From positions 62,001 to 126,000 of the forward strand of contig JADJPJ010000010.1 of NCBI GenBank assembly GCA_016713325.1: a stretch of 64,000 bases of DNA. The letters are read 5' to 3'. Positions 27,794 through 37,582 of this stretch are shown one piece after another (the first letter of the stretch is position 1; each line of letters begins with the position of its first letter). This DNA is from Candidatus Flexifilum affinis (GTDB taxonomy: Bacteria; Chloroflexota; Anaerolineae; Aggregatilineales; Phototrophicaceae). Below the pieces are notes generated by a model. The model had not been told where the DNA came from, did not search any database, and worked only from the letters and a program-made list of their open reading frames with translations. The position numbers and the translations under genes are program-made.

Positions 27794-28759
27794 ATGAGTG
27801 AACTGAAGTTTATGTGGCGGCTGCCCGCCTATCCCACTGAGGGCAGCCGCAGGGTAATCTTTGTCAGCCAGATTATGGCTGCGCTGGAATATGTTCAGGA
27901 ACAGGGGCGGTTCCAGGGAGCGTTTCTGGACGATCATTTCCTGCCCTGGACCGCGGTCGATCATCCGGGTGGACGGGATGGACTGCCAAAGGATACGGAT
28001 ACACTCGAATGCTGGACAAGCCTCACCTATCTTGCGGCAGCGTTCCCGAAACTGGTGCTCGGCCCGATAGTGCTCTCGCAGTCGTATCGTAATCCGGCAC
28101 TCGTGGCCAAGATGGGTGCAACCCTCCAACTGCTCACGCATGGGCGGTTCGTAATGGGCCTGGGAACTGGATGGCACAAAGAAGACTACTCGGCTTATGG
28201 CTATCCATTCCCGGAAAAGCCGGCGGATCGCATCGCACAACTCGAAGAAACAATCCAGATCATCCGCCTGATGTGGACGGAGTCACCGGCGACTTTTCAG
28301 GGCCGGTTTTACCAAATCGACTCTGCCTACTGCGAACCGCGGCCTGATCCTATGCCTCCGATCCTCATCGGTGGGGGCGGCGAAAAACTGATGCTTCGGC
28401 TCGTCGCCAGGTATGCGGACTGGTGGAACTACTGTGACACGGCCGAAGCCTATGCTCATAAGCTTGATGTCCTGCGTGCGCATTGTGATGGGGTGGGGCG
28501 TGACTACGACTCCATTGTCAAGACCTGGGATGGATTACAGGTCGCGGTTGCAGAAACGGAAAGGCAGGCAAAACGCATCTACACCGAGTCACACTTCAAG
28601 CGTAGAGGAAGTCTCGTAGGAAACCCGGAACAGATCGCAGAACAACTCCGACCCTTCGTGGATCTGGGTGTGACCGTTTTTTTCCTGCGCTTCGACGATT
28701 TTCCTGATCTGACCGGGTTGCGCCTGTTCACTGAGGCCGTTATCCCGATGCTCACGTAG
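27794..28759 (+). CDS. LLM-class flavin-dependent oxidoreductase
   Basis: This 321-residue luciferase-like TIM-barrel protein starts at ATG 27794 behind a perfect AGGAG (27781-27785). Family landmarks are FLDDHFLPW, LVLGPIVLSQSYRNPALVAK, MGATLQLLTHGRFVMGLGTG, HKEDYSAYGYPF and PPILIGGGGEKLMLRLVARY. Such enzymes use FMN or F420 for oxidations or monooxygenations. The substrate is unknown. The tight spacing (11 bases after the aldolase) places it in the same operon. Confidence 0.85.
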   Translation: MSELKFMWRLPAYPTEGSRRVIFVSQIMAALEYVQEQGRFQGAFLDDHFLPWTAVDHPGGRDGLPKDTDTLECWTSLTYLAAAFPKLVLGPIVLSQSYRNPALVAKMGATLQLLTHGRFVMGLGTGWHKEDYSAYGYPFPEKPADRIAQLEETIQIIRLMWTESPATFQGRFYQIDSAYCEPRPDPMPPILIGGGGEKLMLRLVARYADWWNYCDTAEAYAHKLDVLRAHCDGVGRDYDSIVKTWDGLQVAVAETERQAKRIYTESHFKRRGSLVGNPEQIAEQLRPFVDLGVTVFFLRFDDFPDLTGLRLFTEAVIPMLT

Positions 28760-28768
28760 GAGGGCATC

Positions 28769-29611
28769 TTGTCAACAGGGGATGCACCCCGCCAGGGTGA
28801 AATAACGGCGAAGCACCATTGCCATCCCTTTGAAAGCCTGCTGGTTCCCCAGGGCGCCGTTGGGATTCACTGGTTTGGGCAGAGCTCGTTTGCGATCAAA
28901 GACTCGAAGGGGACGATCCTGCTGATCGACCCGTACTTCCCCAGAGAGCGGCCGCCAGAAGAGTATGTCCGTCCCATCTCACCGCTCGACGAAGCAACGC
29001 TCAGGACCGATGCCGTGTTTCTCACACACGATCATGGCGACCACACCTGCATGGAATCGCTGCTGCGAATCCGCAGCGCTTTTCCGTTGACACGGTATTG
29101 GGGACCGATGGAAAGCATCGCTCGACTACGGGAGCACGGCTTCCCTGAGGACTGCCTGTCGACCGTTTCCGCCGGCGACAGGGTGCACGTCGGCAGTATG
29201 GTGGCTCATGTGGTATGGGCCAAACTGCCTGAAGGGGCTCCGGAAGACGGCATCGCGCCGCCAGATGTCATTCATCTCGGAATGGTGCTGGAGGCTGGGA
29301 CTGTACGCATCTATGTGAGCGGAGACCTGTTCAACTCATGCGCGCGGCACGAGGCGTTTCTCGGGCCAATCCGCCAGTTGAACCCCGACATCGGTCTGCT
29401 CACCAGCCACCCGACCGAAGGGGAATTCCCGTATTTTGCCGGCGCCGTGGAATTGGCTACCAGGCTGAACCTCAAGGCTGCCGTCCCTGCGCATTATGAC
29501 TGCTTTATTCGGCGGACCTATGACCCATACCAGTGGGCGGCACAGTTCCCCTCTGGGGGGCCTGTACCGGTCATTATTCCTTACAACGAGGCGCTCGTGT
29601 ATAGCATCTGA
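28769..29611 (+). CDS. UlaG-like metallo-beta-lactamase-fold hydrolase
   Basis: This 280-residue protein uses a TTG start with GGAGG at 28759-28763. It has the metal motif LTHDHGDHTC and supporting histidines and aspartates (ILLIDPYFPRE, GDLFNSC, VPAHYDCF). Overall it resembles L-ascorbate-6-phosphate lactonase UlaG and related Zn/Mn hydrolases. A lactonase role would suit the pathway, where the dehydrogenases could produce sugar lactones, but the substrate is not readable. Confidence 0.82.
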   Translation: MSTGDAPRQGEITAKHHCHPFESLLVPQGAVGIHWFGQSSFAIKDSKGTILLIDPYFPRERPPEEYVRPISPLDEATLRTDAVFLTHDHGDHTCMESLLRIRSAFPLTRYWGPMESIARLREHGFPEDCLSTVSAGDRVHVGSMVAHVVWAKLPEGAPEDGIAPPDVIHLGMVLEAGTVRIYVSGDLFNSCARHEAFLGPIRQLNPDIGLLTSHPTEGEFPYFAGAVELATRLNLKAAVPAHYDCFIRRTYDPYQWAAQFPSGGPVPVIIPYNEALVYSI

Positions 29612-29632
29612 ACAGCGAACAGGAACAAACGC

Positions 29633-30598
29633 GTGGAGTACCGAACGCTTGGCAAGACCGGTTTCAGCGTTTCCGTCGTCGGCTTTGGCTGCGGCGCTGT
29701 GGGCGGTTTGATGGTTGGGGAGGACTACCGGACGGCGATCCCGGTCGTTGAGCGCGCGCTCGAAGCGGGCATCAACTATTTCGACACCGCGCAGGTCTAT
29801 GGTGACGGTCGATCGGAGACGAACCTGGGGCGTGTGCTGAACGTCCTGAAGCCCGACGTTGTGGTGGGGACCAAAGCGCAGTTGTCGGCAGTGGATATGG
29901 ACCGCATCGAAGAAGCGGTCATCGCTGCCGCGGAGATCAGCCTGCGCAGGCTGAGAATCGATCAGATACCGCTTTTTCAGCTTCACAACGCCATCGGAAT
30001 CAGCCGTCAGCCCGAACGACAGCAGATCGGGATTGATGACCTGGCGACAGTCATTCAAGCGTTTCAGAAGCTGCAGAAAGCGGGAAAGATCCATGCCTGG
30101 GGGATCAATGGTCTCGGCGACACCACCGCGCTGCACCAGGCCGCCGCAGAAAGCGGCACGTTCACCCTACAAGTCTGCTACAGCCTCCTGAATCCGTCTG
30201 CCGGTCGGCCGGTGCCGTCCGACTTCCCCTATCAGGATTATCGTCAGCTCATCAGTCAGGCCGTTCTGGCGCAGGTGGGCGTGATCGCATTTCGGATTAT
30301 GGCAGGGGGCGCGTTGACAGGGAACTCTGCGCGTCATCCGGGGGCGGCAGCTTCGGTGACTCCGATTGCCTCCGGCGACGACTACTACGCCGATGTCGCG
30401 CAATCGCAGTCCTTCGACTATCTGGTCACCGAAGGGTGTGTCGACTCGATGGCGGAGGCGGCGATTCGTTTTGCCATCAGCCATCCCGGCGTATCCACTG
30501 CTCTGGTGGGGTTGTCCAGCATGGACCAGCTTGAGCAGATGATTGCGGCCGAACAAAAGGGACCGTTACCGCTAAAAACCATCGACCGCCTCTCGTGA
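29633..30598 (+). CDS. Aldo/keto reductase
   Basis: This 321-residue protein begins with GTG (AGGA at 29621-29624) and the classic MEYRTLGKTGFSVSVVGFGC. Catalytic residues are visible: Asp and Tyr in INYFDTAQVYGDGRSETNLG, Lys in VVVGTKAQ, His in LFQLHNAIG. NADP-site features lie near the end (STALVGLSSMDQLEQMI). It is the last gene of the first catabolic operon and would reduce or oxidise a sugar aldehyde or ketone. Confidence 0.88.
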   Translation: MEYRTLGKTGFSVSVVGFGCGAVGGLMVGEDYRTAIPVVERALEAGINYFDTAQVYGDGRSETNLGRVLNVLKPDVVVGTKAQLSAVDMDRIEEAVIAAAEISLRRLRIDQIPLFQLHNAIGISRQPERQQIGIDDLATVIQAFQKLQKAGKIHAWGINGLGDTTALHQAAAESGTFTLQVCYSLLNPSAGRPVPSDFPYQDYRQLISQAVLAQVGVIAFRIMAGGALTGNSARHPGAAASVTPIASGDDYYADVAQSQSFDYLVTEGCVDSMAEAAIRFAISHPGVSTALVGLSSMDQLEQMIAAEQKGPLPLKTIDRLS

Positions 30599-30734
30599 CG
30601 CGACCGTTTCAAACCTGACCCTCTGGCACAGGCATACTGGCGAACCCCAAACCCTCTGGCAGGTGTTTTTGCGTCCTATCCGCTATCAACCTGCAGCGCG
30701 TTGAAGACCCCTCCATCAGTTTGAGGCACATCTA

Positions 30735-30763
30735 TTGACAGAGGCAATCAAGTGGGATACTCT
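30735..30763 (+). promoter_or_regulatory. Promoter upstream of the ABC transporter operon
   Basis: A perfect TTGACA (30735-30740) is followed after 17 bases by TACTCT (30758-30763), a weak -10. The layout relative to the dyad matches the regulator promoter: the TTGACA precedes the dyad by 31 bases here and 32 bases there. Confidence 0.55.
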
Positions 30764-30765
30764 AT

Positions 30766-30781
30766 GGTAAGACGTCAGACC
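30766..30781. promoter_or_regulatory. Operator-like dyad, copy 2 (GGTAAGACGTCAGACC)
   Basis: It differs from copy 1 at 23636-23651 in only two of 16 bases, one of them in the left TGA half-site (AGA). The downstream bases (CAA) also match. The shared motif plus shared promoter geometry predicts that the FadR-type regulator represses the transporter operon as well as itself. Confidence 0.62.
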
Positions 30782-31125
30782 AATTCTGTGGTCTCGCTGT
30801 TGCGAAGCTGAACGGCGAAGACCTTCGGACTTTCAGATGACTGTCAGTCGCTCTGAAGAGGGCACCCATCAGTGCGGAGTCCTCGTCGAACAGTGCGCAA
30901 GGCGGAAAGCCCGTGTTCCTCTACTGGGGTGGGCCTCACAGTGCCAGGCTTCGACGCAGGTCCGGAATCTGATCGACGTCAAGGGCATTGAGTTTGCGCC
31001 CCATAGCTGACCGTTCCGCATCCTCGTCGGTCGAGCAGTATGGAGTCCCGTATGCATGACTGAAGACCCCCGCTCCAACACAGAAGTATGAATTAGGCTG
31101 CAACCGAACAACTGGAGTATACAGA

Positions 31126-33105
31126 ATGCCTCAAAAGAAGCTGTCACGTAGAGACTTCCTTCGCTTTTCTGGTGCGGCTGGAGCGGGCATTGTGCTTGCG
31201 GGTATTCCCGCTGCGAGTGCTTTGCCCCTTCAGAAAACCCCTTATGGCGCCTCATCCGTGTCCGCTGCCGTCCAATCGGGCCGCTACAAAGAAGCCCCGA
31301 TGCTGGCTGCACGCGTCGCCGAGGGCACGCTGCCCAGCGTTGATGAACGTCTCCCGGTAGAGCCGCGCGTGCGGCAAGTCCCTGCCGTTGGCAATTATGG
31401 CGGCGTCATCCACGAGCAGACGTATCAGCAGGGCGGACACTTCTTCCTTGATGGCGCCTTGCTGGTCTTCCCTCAGCAGACGAACAACAACGGCACGGTC
31501 ATCGACCCCGATCTTTGCACCGCAGTGGACATTTCCGCCGACGCGAAGGAATTCACGCTGCACTTCCGCGAGGGACTCAAATGGTCCGACGGTTCGCCGT
31601 TCACGGTCGACGACATCCTGTGGTGGTGGAACGAAGAGCAGCTGAATACCGACTTGTTTCCCCAGGGACCGTATTCGACCTGGCGCGTGGGCGGCCAGCT
31701 CGTTGAGTTCACCAAGATCGACGACTTCACTCTGAAGATCACATCACCGGAACCGTATCGCCCGATCCTGAACATGTCGGCGCATGAGCGCATGTCCCTG
31801 GGTTCGACCTTTGGCGAGCCCGTGGCGTACATGAGCCAGTTCCATCTCGGCCACAACCCGGACGCGAATGCCGAGGCCAACAAACTGGGCTACGATTTCT
31901 GGTACCAGGCTTATTCCTCGCGTACCTATCACCTCGGACCGTTTGCCGGCAAACCGCACATGGGACCCTGGGTCAAGGTCGAATCCACAACCTCGCGCGA
32001 AGTCTTCGAGCGTAATGCCTTCTTCCATGAGGTCGACACCGACGGCCAGCAGCTGCCCTACATCGATTACATCTACATGGACGTTGTGACCGACGCCACG
32101 CTGCGCGAGACCGCTGTGCTGGCGGGACAGATGAGCCAATCCGACGTGCGGCTGTCACAGATCGAAGTCGCCCGAGGAAACCAGGAGAATGGTGATTTCC
32201 ATATTCTCAACTGGGCGAACTCCAATCCCAGCCAATGCGTGCTGTCCTTCAACCTGAACCACAAAGACCCGGTGCTGCGCGAAATCTACAACGATCGCCG
32301 CTTCCGTATGGCAATGTCCTACGCGATCAACCGCAACGAAATGAACGATACGCTGTACTTCGGCCTTGCCCAGCCGATCCAGGCGACGATCAACCCCAAC
32401 GCCAGCTACTTCAAACCGGAATGGTCGACCAAGTACGCCGAGTATGATGTCGATCAGGCCAACGCGCTCCTGGATGAAATGGGATTGGCGTGGGACGCCG
32501 ACCATGTGTGGCGTCTGCGCCCCGATGGGCAACGCCTGAGCAGCAACTATCTGTACTTCCCCGAATTCTCGGTCGAGCATCTCGAACTGGTTCGCGGCTA
32601 CTGGCAGGCGGTCGGACACGAGCTGATCATCACCGAAGTGGCCCGTGCCCTGCGTGACGAGCGCGGTCGCGCTGCGGACCATGACGTCACCGGCTGGAAC
32701 GTTGACCTTGCAGAAGAAATCGCCTGCTACCTGCCCTATGCGACCAAATTCCAGCCGAACCTGGAGATGTACTACGCGGTCAACTGGTGGCAGTGGTTCG
32801 ACACCGACGGCGCAGCCGGCGAAGAACCGCCCCAGGAATGGAAAGATCAGTTCAATCGCATGGCGGCCTGGTATGCAGCGTCTTCGGATGCCGAGTATGC
32901 CCGCCTCGCTCAGGAAGTCTGGCAGTTCTTCTCGGACGAGGTCCCGCTCATTGGCACGATTGGCTATCCTCCCATGCCTACGTTGACGAAGAACGGCCTG
33001 ATGAACGTTCCTGAGGTCGCGCTCAAGGGCTACGGAACCCTGCACGCGCAGACGTTCTACGTTCAGCAGTACTTCTGGGACGATCCGGCAAGCCACACCG
33101 AGTAG
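31126..33105 (+). CDS. ABC transporter substrate-binding protein (family 5), Tat-exported
   Basis: This 659-residue receptor starts with a twin-arginine signal, KLSRRDFLRFSGAAGAGIVL, followed by a hydrophobic stretch and an ASALP cleavage region. No lipobox Cys follows, so retention at the membrane may need another anchor. Family 5 landmarks are FTLHFREGLKWSDGSPFTVD, DDILWWWNEEQ, FRMAMSYAINRNEMNDTLYF and EYDVDQANALLDEMGL. Such proteins bind oligopeptides, oligosaccharides or opines. With sugar enzymes around it, a glycoside-type ligand is possible but not shown. It lies 166 bases before its permeases with a strong hairpin between. Confidence 0.9.
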   Translation: MPQKKLSRRDFLRFSGAAGAGIVLAGIPAASALPLQKTPYGASSVSAAVQSGRYKEAPMLAARVAEGTLPSVDERLPVEPRVRQVPAVGNYGGVIHEQTYQQGGHFFLDGALLVFPQQTNNNGTVIDPDLCTAVDISADAKEFTLHFREGLKWSDGSPFTVDDILWWWNEEQLNTDLFPQGPYSTWRVGGQLVEFTKIDDFTLKITSPEPYRPILNMSAHERMSLGSTFGEPVAYMSQFHLGHNPDANAEANKLGYDFWYQAYSSRTYHLGPFAGKPHMGPWVKVESTTSREVFERNAFFHEVDTDGQQLPYIDYIYMDVVTDATLRETAVLAGQMSQSDVRLSQIEVARGNQENGDFHILNWANSNPSQCVLSFNLNHKDPVLREIYNDRRFRMAMSYAINRNEMNDTLYFGLAQPIQATINPNASYFKPEWSTKYAEYDVDQANALLDEMGLAWDADHVWRLRPDGQRLSSNYLYFPEFSVEHLELVRGYWQAVGHELIITEVARALRDERGRAADHDVTGWNVDLAEEIACYLPYATKFQPNLEMYYAVNWWQWFDTDGAAGEEPPQEWKDQFNRMAAWYAASSDAEYARLAQEVWQFFSDEVPLIGTIGYPPMPTLTKNGLMNVPEVALKGYGTLHAQTFYVQQYFWDDPASHTE

Positions 33106-33159
33106 GAATGCTGGCTCCGCCGTTCAAATCGCGTCGGCGGTCTGGTATTTCGCAAAAAA

Positions 33160-33200
33160 TGCCTCCACATCCAGCACCAGCGGTGCCGGATGTGGAGGCA
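33160..33200. terminator. Long hairpin between receptor and permease genes
   Basis: TGCCTCCACATCC and GGATGTGGAGGCA form a perfect 13-bp stem. Inside, after an A-C mismatch, GCACC/GGTGC adds five pairs around an AGC loop. On the plus strand no T-run follows, so it more likely stabilises the receptor mRNA 3' end or attenuates read-through. On the minus strand the stem is followed by TTTTTT. Receptor mRNA in excess over permease mRNA is common in ABC operons. Confidence 0.7.
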
Positions 33201-33271
33201 GCGGTCTGCTCACTTTGTTGGTGACCGGGTCGGCAAAAGCTCCAGAGATTAGTGATGGGACGACAGTTGTT

Positions 33272-34261
33272 ATGGCACTTATGAGATATATCGCGCGACG
33301 AATCCTCTATGGCCTCATCGTTCTGGTCGCCGTGAGCGTCGTTTCTTTCATCATTATCGAGCTTCCTCCGGGCGATTACCTCACGACCTATATCTCGAAC
33401 ATGGAAAAGTACGGGATGCGGGTGGATGAGGAAACAGCCGCCGGACTGCGCAAAAGCTATGGGCTGGACCAGCCCGTTTACATTCAGTATTTCAACTGGG
33501 TCGGAAAAGTGCTTCAGGGTGACCTGGGTGGATCGTTCCAGTACCAGGCGCCGGTCGCGGATCTGATCCTGGAACGGCTGCCGCTGACGCTCGCCCTATC
33601 CTTGGGGAGCATACTGGTCATCTATTTGATAGCCATCCCAATCGGCATCCTTGCTGCCGTGCGCCAGTATTCCGTCTGGGACTATCCCGCCACCTTCATC
33701 GGCTTCATCGGGATGGCTATACCGGAGTTTCTGCTGGCCCTGGTGCTGATGTGGTTCTCCTACCGGACCTTCGGCGTGAGCATCGGCGGATTGTTCTCGC
33801 CGGAATTTCAACACGCGGCCTGGAGCTTTGCCAAGGTTCTCGACCTGATCAAGCATCTGATCGTGCCGGTCATCGTTATGTCGGTTGTCGGCACCGCCGG
33901 CCTGATCCGCGTGATGCGCGGTGGATTGCTCGACGAGATCGGCAAGCAGTATCTGATCACCGCGCGCGCCAAGGGGCTGACCGAGCGACGACTGATCATG
34001 AAATACGCTGTGCGTTCGGCGCTGAACCCGATCATCAGCGCGGGCGCGTGGCTGCTGCCGGATAGTTTCTCCGGGGGGACGATCATCGCGATCGTGCTCG
34101 GCATTCCTACCGTTGGACCGATGCTCCTGCAGGCGCTTCTGGCGCAAGACATGTTTCTGGCATCGAGCATCGTCATGATCATCAGTGCCCTGACGATCGT
34201 CGGCATTCTGATCTCCGACATCGTCCTGGCCCTTGTGGATCCCAGGATTCGTTTCAGCTAG
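33272..34261 (+). CDS. ABC transporter permease 1 (DppB-type)
   Basis: This 329-residue inner-membrane protein has an N-terminal segment YIARRILYGLIVLVAVSVVS typical of DppB/OppB, followed by five more hydrophobic segments. The EAA loop contacting the ATPases is seen around LLDEIGKQYLITARAKGLTE and RRLIMKYAVRSALNPIIS. A large external loop (DYLTTYISNMEKYGM, RKSYGLDQPVYIQYFNWVGK) is standard. The start is uncertain between 33272 and 33281. It pairs with the permease at 34339-35476. Confidence 0.9.
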   Translation: MALMRYIARRILYGLIVLVAVSVVSFIIIELPPGDYLTTYISNMEKYGMRVDEETAAGLRKSYGLDQPVYIQYFNWVGKVLQGDLGGSFQYQAPVADLILERLPLTLALSLGSILVIYLIAIPIGILAAVRQYSVWDYPATFIGFIGMAIPEFLLALVLMWFSYRTFGVSIGGLFSPEFQHAAWSFAKVLDLIKHLIVPVIVMSVVGTAGLIRVMRGGLLDEIGKQYLITARAKGLTERRLIMKYAVRSALNPIISAGAWLLPDSFSGGTIIAIVLGIPTVGPMLLQALLAQDMFLASSIVMIISALTIVGILISDIVLALVDPRIRFS

Positions 34262-34338
34262 AGAAAACACCCGACGTGGCTTACGGTTGGCTGCGTGTCC
34301 TTACGTATCGTTATTTCTTTCAGCAGGAAACTTGCATC

Positions 34339-35476
34339 ATGCTTAGAGTTCCATTCCTCAAGGCGACAAAGACGCGCAAACTGACGGAGGCGGAAAAGCT
34401 CTACACCGCATCCCAGTGGCAGCTCATGTGGCGAAAATTCCGAGATCACAAGCTCGCGATGCTTGCCGCCGTTGTCTTGTTCGTCTTGTACACGATCGCC
34501 TTCCTTGCCCCGTTTCTTGCGCCGTACGACCCATGGGACAACTCGCGCTTTGTGTACGCGCCGCCCACCGCCGTCCATTTTATGCATGAGGGGGCGTGGA
34601 TGGGTCCCTTTGTCTACGGCATCAAGCAAGAGGTGGATCCGCAGACCTATTCGAGAACCTACACCGAGGACACGACCAGGATCTATCCCATCCGCTTCCT
34701 GGTGCGCGGGTCTCGCTACAACTGGTTCGGACTGATCACCACCGATCTCCATCTGTTCAACATCGAAGGCGAAGGGGAGCCGCGGATCTTTCTGCTGGGC
34801 GCGGACAGCCTGGGGACGCGACTTTCTGTCACGATGCATCTGGGCGTCGCAGATTTCGTTGACTGTCGGTCTTGTGGGCGTCTTCATCACGTTTGTGATG
34901 GCCTGCATCATCGGCGGCATCTCCGGATTTTACGGCGGTGTGGTGGACAACATCCTGCAGCGCTTCATGGAGTTCGTCACGTCGGTGCCAACACTGCCGA
35001 TGTGGATGGCGCTGAGCGCGGCGATCCCGGTGACGTGGAATCCCATTCAGGTCTACTTCGTAATCACGGTCATTCTGGCCTTAAGAAGCTGGACCGGCCT
35101 GTCCCGCGTGGTGCGCTCCAAACTCCTGCAACTGCGAGAGGAAGATTACGTGCTGGCCGCCAAAGTCGCCGGTACGACGGACTGGAAGATCGTCCAGAAC
35201 CACCTCCTGCCAGGCTTTGCCAGCGTCCTGATCGTCCATCTCACGTTGGCGATACCCGGCATGATCCTGGGCGAAACGGCGCTGAGCTTCCTGGGGTTGG
35301 GGCTTCGACCGCCCACGGTGAGCTGGGGTGTGCTGCTGCAAGACGCCCAGAACGTGGGTTCGGTTGCCATCTACACGTGGCTTATGGCTCCGGCGATCCT
35401 CGTCATCGTGACGGTTCTTGCTTTCAACTTCGTCGGCGACGGTCTGCGCGATGCGGCTGATCCGTATCATGACTAG
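34339..35476 (+). CDS. ABC transporter permease 2 (DppC-type), frameshifted
   Basis: From ATG 34339 the protein runs LTEAEKLYTASQWQLMWRKF, a first membrane segment, and then FLLGADSLGTRLSVTMHLG. Near 34845 the sense moves to the +1 frame, continuing ASQISLTVGLVGVFITFVMA to 35476. The joined protein is about 378 residues and has the DppC order, including the EAA loop (LREEDYVLAAKVAGTTDWKI) and LGETALSFLGLGLRPPTVSW. A single-base indel explains it. The other transporter parts look intact, so an assembly error is likelier than loss of function. Confidence 0.8.
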
Positions 35477-35492
35477 ATCAACGGAGACTGCA

Positions 35493-36503
35493 ATGTCCGA
35501 TTCTTTGCTGGAGGTTCGGGGCCTCAAAGTAGGGTTCACGCTCAGAGAGGGCAAGGTGCAGGCGGTCGACGGCATCACCTTCCAGATTCCGCGCGGGCGG
35601 GTCCTGGGGTTGGTGGGCGAGAGCGGTTGCGGAAAGACCGTCGCTTCCAAGTCGCTCATGCGGATTGAGCATCCAGCCGTCATCGAAGCCGGCGAGATCC
35701 TCTTTCATCGTACGCCGAGTGAAACGGTCACGGTGCAGCAGCTCGACCCGACCGGGCAAGAAGTCCGCGCGCTCCGCTGGAACGAGATCGCCATGATCTT
35801 CCAGGAACCGATGACCTCGTTTGGGCCTATGCACACGATTGGCAGTCAAATCGAAGAAGCGCTGATGCTTCATCAGGACGTCAGTCGGAAGGTCGCGACG
35901 GAGAAGGCCATCGAAGCCCTGATCAGCGTCGGCATGCCGCGTCCTGCCATCGTCATGAAGCAGTATCCCCACCAGTTGAGCGGCGGCATGCGTCAGCGGG
36001 CGATGATCGCCATGGCCCTGTGCTGCCACCCCAGCCTGCTCATCGCCGACGAGCCGACGACAGCGCTCGACGTCACCACTGAGGCGCAGATTCTAGAGCT
36101 TCTGAAGGAACGGCAGCAGGCGCTTGGCATGTCCATTCTGTACATCACCCACAACCTCGCGGTGATCGCACAAATCGCCGACGAGATCATCGTCATGTAC
36201 CTGGGCCGGATCGTCGAACACTCTGATGTCGAGACCCTGTTCCTGACCCCGAAGCATCCTTATACGCGCGCCTTGTTAGGGTCGATTCCACGCGTCGACC
36301 AGGACCCGGAGGGCAGGCTGGTGGCCATCGAGGGAACCGTTCCGGACCCGTACACGCGTCCCTCAGGCTGCCCATTCCATCCCCGGTGCCCGGACTGTAT
36401 GCCGGGCCTCTGCGATGTCAAGGAACCTCCGAACATCTCGCTGGCAGATGGCACGACGGTCAATTGCTTTCTTTACTCAGAAGCTGAGCTGGTCACGAGA
36501 TGA
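35493..36503 (+). CDS. ABC transporter ATP-binding protein (DppD-type)
   Basis: This 336-residue ATPase has Walker [13 protein letters not shown]-loop [10 protein letters not shown], signature [16 protein letters not shown], Walker [13 protein letters not shown] and H-loop [11 protein letters not shown]. The C-terminal oligopeptide-type extension carries [15 protein letters not shown] and Cys-rich [16 protein letters not shown], which in some relatives binds an Fe-S cluster. ATG 35493 is chosen with GGAG at 35482-35485. The stop overlaps the next gene by 4 bases. Confidence 0.92.
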   Translation: MSDSLLEVRGLKVGFTLREGKVQAVDGITFQIPRGRVLGLVGESGCGKTVASKSLMRIEHPAVIEAGEILFHRTPSETVTVQQLDPTGQEVRALRWNEIAMIFQEPMTSFGPMHTIGSQIEEALMLHQDVSRKVATEKAIEALISVGMPRPAIVMKQYPHQLSGGMRQRAMIAMALCCHPSLLIADEPTTALDVTTEAQILELLKERQQALGMSILYITHNLAVIAQIADEIIVMYLGRIVEHSDVETLFLTPKHPYTRALLGSIPRVDQDPEGRLVAIEGTVPDPYTRPSGCPFHPRCPDCMPGLCDVKEPPNISLADGTTVNCFLYSEAELVTR

Positions 36504-37561
36504 CAATGGACACACATCAGGATGCCCGCAGCCCTCTCCTAGAGGTGAAGAATCTCAGCAAATATTTCCCGATCAAAGGCGGCTTCTTTTCACGCACTCA
36601 GGGAACGGTCAAGGCCGTCGACGACGTAAGTTTCTACATTCAGCCCGGCGAGACACTGGGTCTGGTCGGCGAAAGCGGCTGCGGCAAGACGACGGTTTCC
36701 CGCCTGGTTGTACGGCTGTACGAGCCGACCTCCGGCGAGATCTGGTACGGAGAAGGCGACGACAGAAGCGATCTGGCCAGACTGTCGCAAAGGGAGTTCC
36801 GACCCCGACGCAAGAACATTCAGATGATCTTCCAGGATCCGTATGCCTCCCTCGATCCACGGATGACGCTGTTGCAGATTGTCGGCGAGCCATTGAGCTC
36901 CAACCGTCTGGCCAGCGGCACCGAACTGATGGACCGCGTCGCAGAAGCATTGAAGATGGTTGGCCTGCGCCCTGAATACATGAGCCGTTATCCGCACGCC
37001 TTTAGCGGCGGCCAGCGGCAGCGAGTTGGAATCGCTCGTGCTCTCGTGACTCGCCCTAAGTTCATCGTCGCGGACGAGCCGGTTTCCGCCCTGGATGTGT
37101 CGGTGCAGGCGCAGATCCTCAATCTGCTGCGCGACCTGCAAGATCAGCTCGATCTGACCTACCTGTTCATTGCCCATGACCTGAGCGTTATTCGCCATAT
37201 CAGCGACCGCGTCGCGGTGATGTACGTTGGCAAGCTGGTGGAGAGCGCGAGTCGTACGGAGCTTTTCTCCAACCCGCTGCACCCCTACACCGAGGCGCTG
37301 ATGTCGGCGGTGCCGAAGCCGAACCCGAAGCTCAAGACCCATCGGATCCTCTCGCCCGGCGAAGTGGCGGACCCGGCAAATCCACCATCTGGCTGTTATT
37401 TCCACCCCCGATGCAGCTACGTTCGCGACATCTGCAAGACGACTGCGCCAGAGCTGCAAGAAGTTCGGACCGATCACTTCGTGGCTTGCCACAGAGCCAA
37501 CGAACTCAGCCTGCAAGGGATTACAGCCCCTGCAGATAGTACAACTCGGATGAGCAACTAG
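36500..37561 (+). CDS. ABC transporter ATP-binding protein (DppF-type)
   Basis: This 353-residue ATPase partners the previous one. It has Walker [13 protein letters not shown]-loop [14 protein letters not shown], signature [15 protein letters not shown], Walker [13 protein letters not shown] and H-loop [10 protein letters not shown]. The C-terminus has [17 protein letters not shown] and [15 protein letters not shown]. The ATGA overlap with the upstream gene suggests coupled translation and 1:1 expression. Confidence 0.93.
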   Translation: MTMDTHQDARSPLLEVKNLSKYFPIKGGFFSRTQGTVKAVDDVSFYIQPGETLGLVGESGCGKTTVSRLVVRLYEPTSGEIWYGEGDDRSDLARLSQREFRPRRKNIQMIFQDPYASLDPRMTLLQIVGEPLSSNRLASGTELMDRVAEALKMVGLRPEYMSRYPHAFSGGQRQRVGIARALVTRPKFIVADEPVSALDVSVQAQILNLLRDLQDQLDLTYLFIAHDLSVIRHISDRVAVMYVGKLVESASRTELFSNPLHPYTEALMSAVPKPNPKLKTHRILSPGEVADPANPPSGCYFHPRCSYVRDICKTTAPELQEVRTDHFVACHRANELSLQGITAPADSTTRMSN

Positions 37562-37582
37562 AAGCCTGATAAGGCGGCGACA

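Larger units (their letters stand above)
30599..31125. other. 527-base regulatory gap between the two catabolic operons
   Basis: No convincing gene is seen; a minus-strand frame crossing 30869-31312 is a shadow. The first 130 bases carry a duplicated CCCTCTGGCA (about 30621 and 30652). The promoter and dyad at 30735-30781 are the main functional signals. About 345 bases separate the dyad from the receptor gene, so a long 5' leader or a second promoter closer to the gene is possible. Confidence 0.5.

Noticed and set aside
30869..31312. Minus-strand frame of 147 codons across the receptor gene start
   Set aside because: It overlaps the Tat-signal receptor gene and the leader, has no ribosome site, and its composition is that of a shadow frame.
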